From a virus: a stretch of 31,762 nucleotides of DNA. The stretch spans positions 1-31,762 of IMG/VR virus record IMGVR_UViG_3300042516_002891; one strand, given 5' to 3'. Of the stretch, positions 27,857 to 31,762 are shown in pieces (the stretch's first letter is position 1; each line of letters begins with the position of its first letter). A model generated the notes under the pieces. The model did no database searches. It was not told the origin of the DNA and worked only from the letters and a program-made list of their open reading frames with translations. Both the position numbers and the translations under genes were made by a program.

Positions 27857-28168
27857 CTACTGAATGATCTTGAACTCGAAGGTGTAGCGCGTCACTCCGT
27901 TGAGTTCAGCCGCCGCACCGACTGACGTGCAGCATGCATCACACGTCAAGCCCATGCCGCCGCCAGAAATGGCGAGCGAGCCCACCGTGCCATACAAGCC
28001 AGTAGAGGTGCCGCCAATCGTCTCGACGCTGACGCTCCCGGCGTCGTCTGTCCAGACGGCACTGCGGCCCTTGGGGAGGCCACCGCCCCAAGTCCACGAA
28101 AGGCCCACGACCTCCGCAAAGGGAGTGCCGTTGAAGCTGACGCTGATGCCTGCGCTGTACGACGCCAC
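27857..28168 (-). CDS. Tail tube-like protein (103 aa)
   Basis: 103 aa starting at GTG 28168 with GGGAGG seven bases upstream. Beta-rich with ISVSFNGTPFAEVVGLSWTWGGGLP, an acidic loop and a terminal strand TRYTFEFKIIQ. Two cysteines lie in CDACC. Composition and position between another tube-type gene and the tail chaperones suggest a tail tube or tube-decorating subunit. Confidence 0.6.
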   Translation of the reverse strand: MASYSAGISVSFNGTPFAEVVGLSWTWGGGLPKGRSAVWTDDAGSVSVETIGGTSTGLYGTVGSLAISGGGMGLTCDACCTSVGAAAELNGVTRYTFEFKIIQ

Positions 28169-28186
28169 GGGAAAACCTCCCGTGAC

Positions 28187-28561
28187 TTAGCGGGCAACCC
28201 TAAACGTCGCCGAGCCCTTGATGACATCGTTCACGGCGAGCGTCACGCTTGACGAAGCCACAGTCGCGGCCTTCGAGAGCGAGATCCCGCCAGTGATCGC
28301 CAGGGTGCCGCTAGCGCCGTCCGTGATGACGCTGTTGCCGATGTACTCAATCGACACCTCGCGGCCCGTATCCGTAGCCGAGCCCTGAAGCGGGCGGCTC
28401 TGAGTCAAGACGCTGCTGCCAGCCGTCAGGCCGAGATGCGAGATGTCGATGGTATCGCCACCAGAAACGTCGTTGAGCGAGTAGGTGATGCTCGTCACCG
28501 TGTAGCCAGTACCGGCGAAGGTGAACGTGGTGCCGGTCGAATCATGGGGCGTCGAGGCCAT
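28187..28561 (-). CDS. Major tail tube protein-like (124 aa)
   Basis: 124 aa, AGGAG before the ATG. Ser/Thr/Gly-rich beta sequence (TFTFAGTGYTVTSITYSLNDVSGGDTIDISHLGL ... VSIEYIGNSVIT ... KGSATFRVAR), as expected of small siphophage tail tube proteins. It follows the tail terminator gene in the standard order, so it is the best candidate for the major tail protein. Sequence-only identification is moderate. Confidence 0.7.
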   Translation of the reverse strand: MASTPHDSTGTTFTFAGTGYTVTSITYSLNDVSGGDTIDISHLGLTAGSSVLTQSRPLQGSATDTGREVSIEYIGNSVITDGASGTLAITGGISLSKAATVASSSVTLAVNDVIKGSATFRVAR

Positions 28562-28564
28562 GCG

Positions 28565-28978
28565 TTAAGTCTCCTGCCAGCGAATGTCGTAGGTCTGAAG
28601 TACGGAATACAGCGAAGTCTCTGCCCCTTCGAGAGAAACGAGATCGTCCGACTCGTCCTCTAGCGAAGCCTGCTTCACTTCCACATTGTCAAAAGTTCCC
28701 CCGTACCCATCCAGAACGACACGCATGGCGTCGGCCACCTCTCGCGCTCCGGTGTAGGTCTCGGCGTAAACGTAAAACTCAACGCTGACGCGGGGCACGC
28801 CGACCGGGCCGACCAGGGTCTGCTCACGCAGAATCCTGGCCCGCCGCCAAATCACCAGCGGGAACTGCACGGGCGAGGGGCCGACGTACCGCAGCGGGTA
28901 GATGCGGCTGCCGACCAGCCCAGTAAAGGCGGCGTTGGAAAGCAGGGCGTTTCGCAGGACCATCTCGGGGGATTTCAT
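28565..28978 (-). CDS. Tail terminator/completion protein (DUF3168 type)
   Basis: 137 aa: LRNALLSNAAFTGLVGSRIYPLRY..PSPVQFPLVIWRRA ... VSVEFYVYAETYTGAREVADAMRVVLDGY ... LQTYDIRWQET. This is the pattern of DUF3168/gpU-type proteins that cap the tail tube and attach it to the head. The ATG overlaps the gp10-like stop (TGATG). Confidence 0.85.
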   Translation of the reverse strand: MKSPEMVLRNALLSNAAFTGLVGSRIYPLRYVGPSPVQFPLVIWRRARILREQTLVGPVGVPRVSVEFYVYAETYTGAREVADAMRVVLDGYGGTFDNVEVKQASLEDESDDLVSLEGAETSLYSVLQTYDIRWQET

Positions 28979-29529
28979 CAGAATGGCCCTTGGCGGGATT
29001 TGATGTAGGCGGCCATCTCGCGGGCTGCCGCCTCAAGTGCCTTTTTCATTTCCTCGACGATCATGCCCTCAACGCGACTGCGGGTCAGTTGCCACGCCGT
29101 GCGAACAGGCGGGCGGCCATAACTTCCGCCCACTGGCATCTTGCCGGTGGAAACTCGCAGGCCCGCCTCGGTGCGGCGAAACCGCTCCTTCGTGCCAAAC
29201 TCCACGAGCCCCTGGTGGTAGCCGAGCTTCGTGTTGTCGTATGGCTCGTTCATCTTCCGGCCCGACTTGTAGCCGATGATCGCAACGCCAGTGCCTTGGC
29301 GAACGTAGCGCTTGGTCTTGACTGCCACCGATCGCTTGAGGTTTCCGGTGCGGCCACGGGGCGTGGCGTTCTTGAGAGCCTCCCGCGTGCCACCTTTTTC
29401 TGCTGCGTTCTTCAGAGCCGAGGCGATGTACTTTGCCGCGTAGTTTTTGCCGAACGCCAAGAACTGCTCACGAACATCCTCCAGGCCGGGGATGTTTGCC
29501 GTCAGCCGGATGCCCGTCTCTTCAGCCAT
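28978..29529 (-). CDS. HK97 gp10-like neck/tail protein
   Basis: 183 aa, AGGAG before the ATG. GLEDVREQFLAFG..YAAKYIASALKNAAEKGG near the start, RGRTGNLKRSVAVKTKRYV, then VEFGTKERFRRTEAG and PVRTAWQLTRSRVEGMIVEEMKKAL are hallmarks of the HK97 gp10 family, which sits at the neck between head connector and tail. Its place between the adaptor and DUF3168 genes is standard. Confidence 0.88.
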   Translation of the reverse strand: MAEETGIRLTANIPGLEDVREQFLAFGKNYAAKYIASALKNAAEKGGTREALKNATPRGRTGNLKRSVAVKTKRYVRQGTGVAIIGYKSGRKMNEPYDNTKLGYHQGLVEFGTKERFRRTEAGLRVSTGKMPVGGSYGRPPVRTAWQLTRSRVEGMIVEEMKKALEAAAREMAAYIKSRQGPF

Positions 29530-29845
29530 CCCGGCGCTCCTGGCAAATAGCCTCGTGCTCGCTGCGGTTGCCGTGTTCGAGCAGGCTCACGATTTCCAGC
29601 GTGCGGCCCCGCCATGCAAACCGCATCTGCTGAGTGAGGCCCGGCAGATACCGCAGCCGCAGTCGGTGCGTGACGCTCGTTTCCTGCTGCCCGGCCAGCA
29701 ACGCCTCGCGGGCGCTCACGCCTTCCACGCTCGCCCAGACTGCCGAGGAGTCGCTCCACGCCAGCACCGTCTCGCCGAGGGCATTGGTGCTGCCGCTGGC
29801 GACCTGGACGGTGATGCGTTCGCGGAGCTTGCCGGGGTCGATCAT
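29522..29845 (-). CDS. Head-tail adaptor (SPP1 gp16 type)
   Basis: 107 aa starting MIDPGKLRERITVQ with an ATGA overlap to the connector stop. The sequence ETVLAWSDSSAVWASVEGVSAREALLAGQQETSVTHRLRLRYLPGLTQQMRFAWRGRTLEIVSLLEHGNRSEHEAICQE fits Phage_H_T_join proteins, small beta-barrels forming the last ring of the connector, where they join head to tail. Confidence 0.88.
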   Translation of the reverse strand: MIDPGKLRERITVQVASGSTNALGETVLAWSDSSAVWASVEGVSAREALLAGQQETSVTHRLRLRYLPGLTQQMRFAWRGRTLEIVSLLEHGNRSEHEAICQERRDG

Positions 29846-30450
29846 CGGTAGGAGCCCCATCGCTGCGAGTCGAGAAGCGACTTCACGCCGAACGGGATTT
29901 CGTCGCCGCTCATGGAGTCGGCCGCCATGCGGCGCTCGAACCACATGCCAACGAGCATCAAGATGGCGTGGCGGATCGCGGCGGGCACGTCGGTGCCGCT
30001 GGCCCCGTAGCCGCCCCACCACGTCACGGCATGCGCACCGGCGTCGATCCGGTGCGGCGGCCAGGTGCCCGCGTAGATCGGGAGCACCGTGCCCGGCGTC
30101 GATTGGCGATCCACGCGGAACTGCTCGACGGCGTAGGTGCCTGTCGTGCCGCTGTCCGTCGTGAACGTGAGCGACACAGCCGTGGCAGTGCCAGCGACGG
30201 CCATAGGCGGGCGGGGCAACTCAATCGCCTCGATGCCCGACGTGGGGAATCGGTCGAATCTCATCGCCCACTGCGTGTAGACGAGCGTGCGGTCGAGGTA
30301 CTGCTCGCACCACTCGCGGGCCGCCGTGATGAGGCTGGCAACGTAGGCGTCGTCTGCGTTGCCGTCGATGCGGCAATGGGCCTTCGCCTCGGAGAGCGTC
30401 ACGGGCTCCACGGCGGGGGGCGTCTGGCGGCTGAGGCTGCGGTACTTCAC
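29842..30450 (-). CDS. Head-tail connector (gp6-like)
   Basis: 202 aa starting at GTG 30450 with GGAGA upstream. VTLSEAKAHCRIDGNADDAYVASLITAAREWCEQYLDRTLV is the classic N-terminal helix pattern of gp6/gp15-like connectors. The beta insert carries RFPTSGIEAIELPRPP and a GY G-type strand, and the C-terminus ends SGDEIPFGVKSLLDSQRWGSYR. It forms the ring below the portal. Confidence 0.9.
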   Translation of the reverse strand: MKYRSLSRQTPPAVEPVTLSEAKAHCRIDGNADDAYVASLITAAREWCEQYLDRTLVYTQWAMRFDRFPTSGIEAIELPRPPMAVAGTATAVSLTFTTDSGTTGTYAVEQFRVDRQSTPGTVLPIYAGTWPPHRIDAGAHAVTWWGGYGASGTDVPAAIRHAILMLVGMWFERRMAADSMSGDEIPFGVKSLLDSQRWGSYR

Positions 30451-30647
30451 TTCTTGCGTCTCCGCTTGGGCGTGGCGTCGGCCGTCTCCACGTCGTGCTC
30501 GACGGCGGCCGTCTCGATCAACTCCTGCTGCCGGTCCTCCACCGCGAACCGCTTGGCGATCAGTTCCGCCGCCAAGCCGCCGGGGATCTCCACGACCTGG
30601 CCGGGGCGGTAGCTTCGGAACGAACGCAGCATCTTCAGTTTCGTCAT
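30447..30647 (-). CDS. Small head-region protein (66 aa)
   Basis: 66 aa starting MTKLKMLRSFRSYRPGQVVEIPGGLAAELIAKRFAV; GGAGCG upstream and ATGA overlap with the glycosyltransferase-like stop. The first half resembles small beta folds found between head genes; the end is basic (ATPKRRRKK). Such proteins are often head-decoration or assembly factors; not assigned. Confidence 0.6.
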   Translation of the reverse strand: MTKLKMLRSFRSYRPGQVVEIPGGLAAELIAKRFAVEDRQQELIETAAVEHDVETADATPKRRRKK

Positions 30648-31411
30648 TGGGGCACGCTCCATGCAGTTTCGGGCTTCGTCATCGTGTTGCAGTATTCCGT
30701 GGCGTGCTGATAGACGGGCTTGCCAAGGTCTTTGCCGGGCCATGTGAAGACGTATTCGCCGTGCCCAATGCACACCCGTGGCGTGACGAACACACGGTTT
30801 CCGCTCTCTCTCCAATTGACCCAGAATGCGATGTCGGCATCTCGCCGGGGTCGCCAGTTTGGATCGCCCGGCGTCCTCGGCTCTTCGTCCCAGGTGCCGT
30901 CGCTGTTGGGCAGTTCCTGCATCCACGGAAGTTTGCACCGCTTCAGAGCGGCCGTGCTCAGGATGGTGCAGCCGAAGTGCGCTGTGTCCACTTCCTGGAC
31001 AGGCTCGGCAAACCACTCCCTTGGCAGCGTTGTCGTGCCGCCCTCGGGCGGGTTGTCGAGCGTGCCTCGCAAGGTGAGCATCGGCCTGCCGTCCTCCCGC
31101 TTGGTTTGCAGCGGAGCGAGCGCGTCGCACTGGAACGTCATGGCCAGGGCGAACAACTGTTCGAGGTCGTCACGACTGAACGCGCTGTCGTAATCAATAA
31201 CGAGCAGGTACTCGCATTTGTCTACGAACTTTTGGCAGACCCTCGACAGGCACTGGGACCAAAACGCCCCCTGCATCATCGTCGGCCGAATGCCGAGGGG
31301 CATGAGCGCCTGAGCCCATGTGTAGAAGTTTGACATGAACCCGAGCCGAGGGACGCTCATTACGGCTTCCACCCGAACGTCGGCTTCGGTTCCACCCACA
31401 CGCACGATCAT
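30644..31411 (-). CDS. GT-A glycosyltransferase-like protein
   Basis: 255 aa starting MIVRVGGTEA; GCGAGGT lies before the ATG. YLLVIDYDSAFSRDDLEQLFALAM (69-91) carries the D-x-D metal/nucleotide-sugar motif (D73, D75). ALAPLQTKREDGRPMLT, VDTAHFGCTILSTAALKRCKLPWM and ADIAFWVNWRESG complete the nucleotide-diphospho-sugar transferase fold seen in several phage proteins. Its place between major capsid and connector genes is unusual. It might glycosylate a virion protein, modify host surface sugars, or be a non-catalytic relative. Confidence 0.72.
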   Translation of the reverse strand: MIVRVGGTEADVRVEAVMSVPRLGFMSNFYTWAQALMPLGIRPTMMQGAFWSQCLSRVCQKFVDKCEYLLVIDYDSAFSRDDLEQLFALAMTFQCDALAPLQTKREDGRPMLTLRGTLDNPPEGGTTTLPREWFAEPVQEVDTAHFGCTILSTAALKRCKLPWMQELPNSDGTWDEEPRTPGDPNWRPRRDADIAFWVNWRESGNRVFVTPRVCIGHGEYVFTWPGKDLGKPVYQHATEYCNTMTKPETAWSVPQ

Positions 31412-31421
31412 GCAGACCTCG

Positions 31422-31460
31422 CAAAAAGAGAGCGGGCCGCCCCGTCGTGGAGCGGCCCGC
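31422..31460 (-). terminator. Rho-independent terminator after the major capsid gene
   Basis: Exact 9-bp arms (31432-31440 and 31452-31460) followed on the minus strand by TCTCTTTTT. It would cut capsid transcription from the downstream tail operon and let capsid mRNA be more abundant. Confidence 0.88.
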
Positions 31461-31491
31461 CCAGTTTGCACATCACGTCAAGCCGTCAGGC

Positions 31492-31762
31492 TCACGCACC
31501 AACGAGGCCGATGACCGGACCGGCGACGGTCGAGGTGCCCAGGTTCGGATGCGCGATTGCAACCCTGGCCACCGCGCGAATCACGGTCTGGTCGCTGAGG
31601 AAATTCACCTGATCGCTGGAGGCGATCTCGATGCCCTGCCGCACGCCGTAGTAGGAGCTGTTGGCCATGTTGCCGTACAGCGCCATGACCGCACCCGTCG
31701 AGTCCGCACCGCTCGGGAGCCGGTCGGTGAGGACCACCGGGCTGCCGAGGAACGTCAAGCCC
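31492..31762 (-). CDS. Major capsid protein (HK97-like), C-terminal part
   Basis: The last 90 codons; the gene extends beyond the right edge. GLTFLGSPVVLTDRLPSG is the conserved strand of HK97-fold capsid proteins, followed by VMALYGNMANSSYYGVRQGIEI and DQTVIRAVARVAIAHPN, a standard ending of the family. The window begins inside the gene, so its start and N-terminal scaffold region cannot be seen. Confidence 0.87.
   Translation of the reverse strand, partial: GLTFLGSPVVLTDRLPSGADSTGAVMALYGNMANSSYYGVRQGIEIASSDQVNFLSDQTVIRAVARVAIAHPNLGTSTVAGPVIGLVGA

Noticed and set aside
1-31762. CRISPR array
   Set aside because: No regularly spaced direct repeats with unique spacers; the recurring 10-mers are kilobases apart.
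1-31762. tRNA genes or rRNA
   Set aside because: No cloverleaf with T-loop GGTTCRA and suitable arms was seen in the short intergenic gaps.

Overview
The window is GC-rich and packed with short, tightly coupled genes. Almost all of them lie on the minus strand; the one clear exception is a tyrosine integrase. The gene content is that of a temperate tailed phage or prophage with a long non-contractile (siphovirus-like) tail. The window cuts a major capsid protein gene at its right edge and a methyltransferase-like gene at its left edge. The host is probably a Planctomycetes-type bacterium. That rests on the small secreted protein at 249-542, which resembles (from memory) a family widespread in that phylum, and on the overall gene style; no database search was possible.

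Transcription of the main strand runs right to left. Right part (31762 to 22319): the C-terminus of an HK97-like major capsid protein, a terminator, a glycosyltransferase-like protein, a gp6-like connector, an SPP1 gp16-like adaptor, a gp10-like neck protein, a DUF3168-type tail terminator, two tail-tube-type proteins, tail chaperones G and T joined by a predicted -1 frameshift, a 1039-aa tape measure protein, and three distal tail or virion proteins, one very cysteine-rich. Next (22322 to 19669) come small basic or zinc-binding proteins, a metallophosphoesterase, a MazG/DUF1599-like protein, and an AlpA-like DNA-binding protein followed by a 59-aa protein. The integrase (18746-19603, plus strand) faces them, with an excisionase-like protein and a second HTH protein on its other side.

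Central part (17834 to 10962): many small early-type genes. Recognisable members are an amidoligase paired with a class II glutamine amidotransferase, a small HExxH metalloprotein, winged-helix and zinc-ribbon proteins, and a DUF932 (TIGR03299) protein. Three near-identical sigma70-type promoters drive blocks of these genes. Several intergenic gaps carry a one-directional repeat (GATTGTTYRG) next to perfect hairpins.

Left part (10960 to 1): a replication and recombination module with a SNF2-like helicase, a coiled-coil protein, an uncharacterised replication-region protein, a Prim-Pol primase, a UvrD-like helicase interrupted by an intein, a zinc-ribbon/ExoX-C protein, a Gp88-like protein, a VRR-NUC nuclease and a phage-borne DnaN clamp. 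Small membrane or secreted proteins and a partial methyltransferase follow.

The most notable items are the GATTGTTYRG repeats (compare mycobacteriophage stoperators), the triplicated promoter with a conserved spacer, the amidoligase/glutaminase pair, the unusual motif order in the SNF2 helicase, and two diverged copies of a roughly 150-bp intergenic element.
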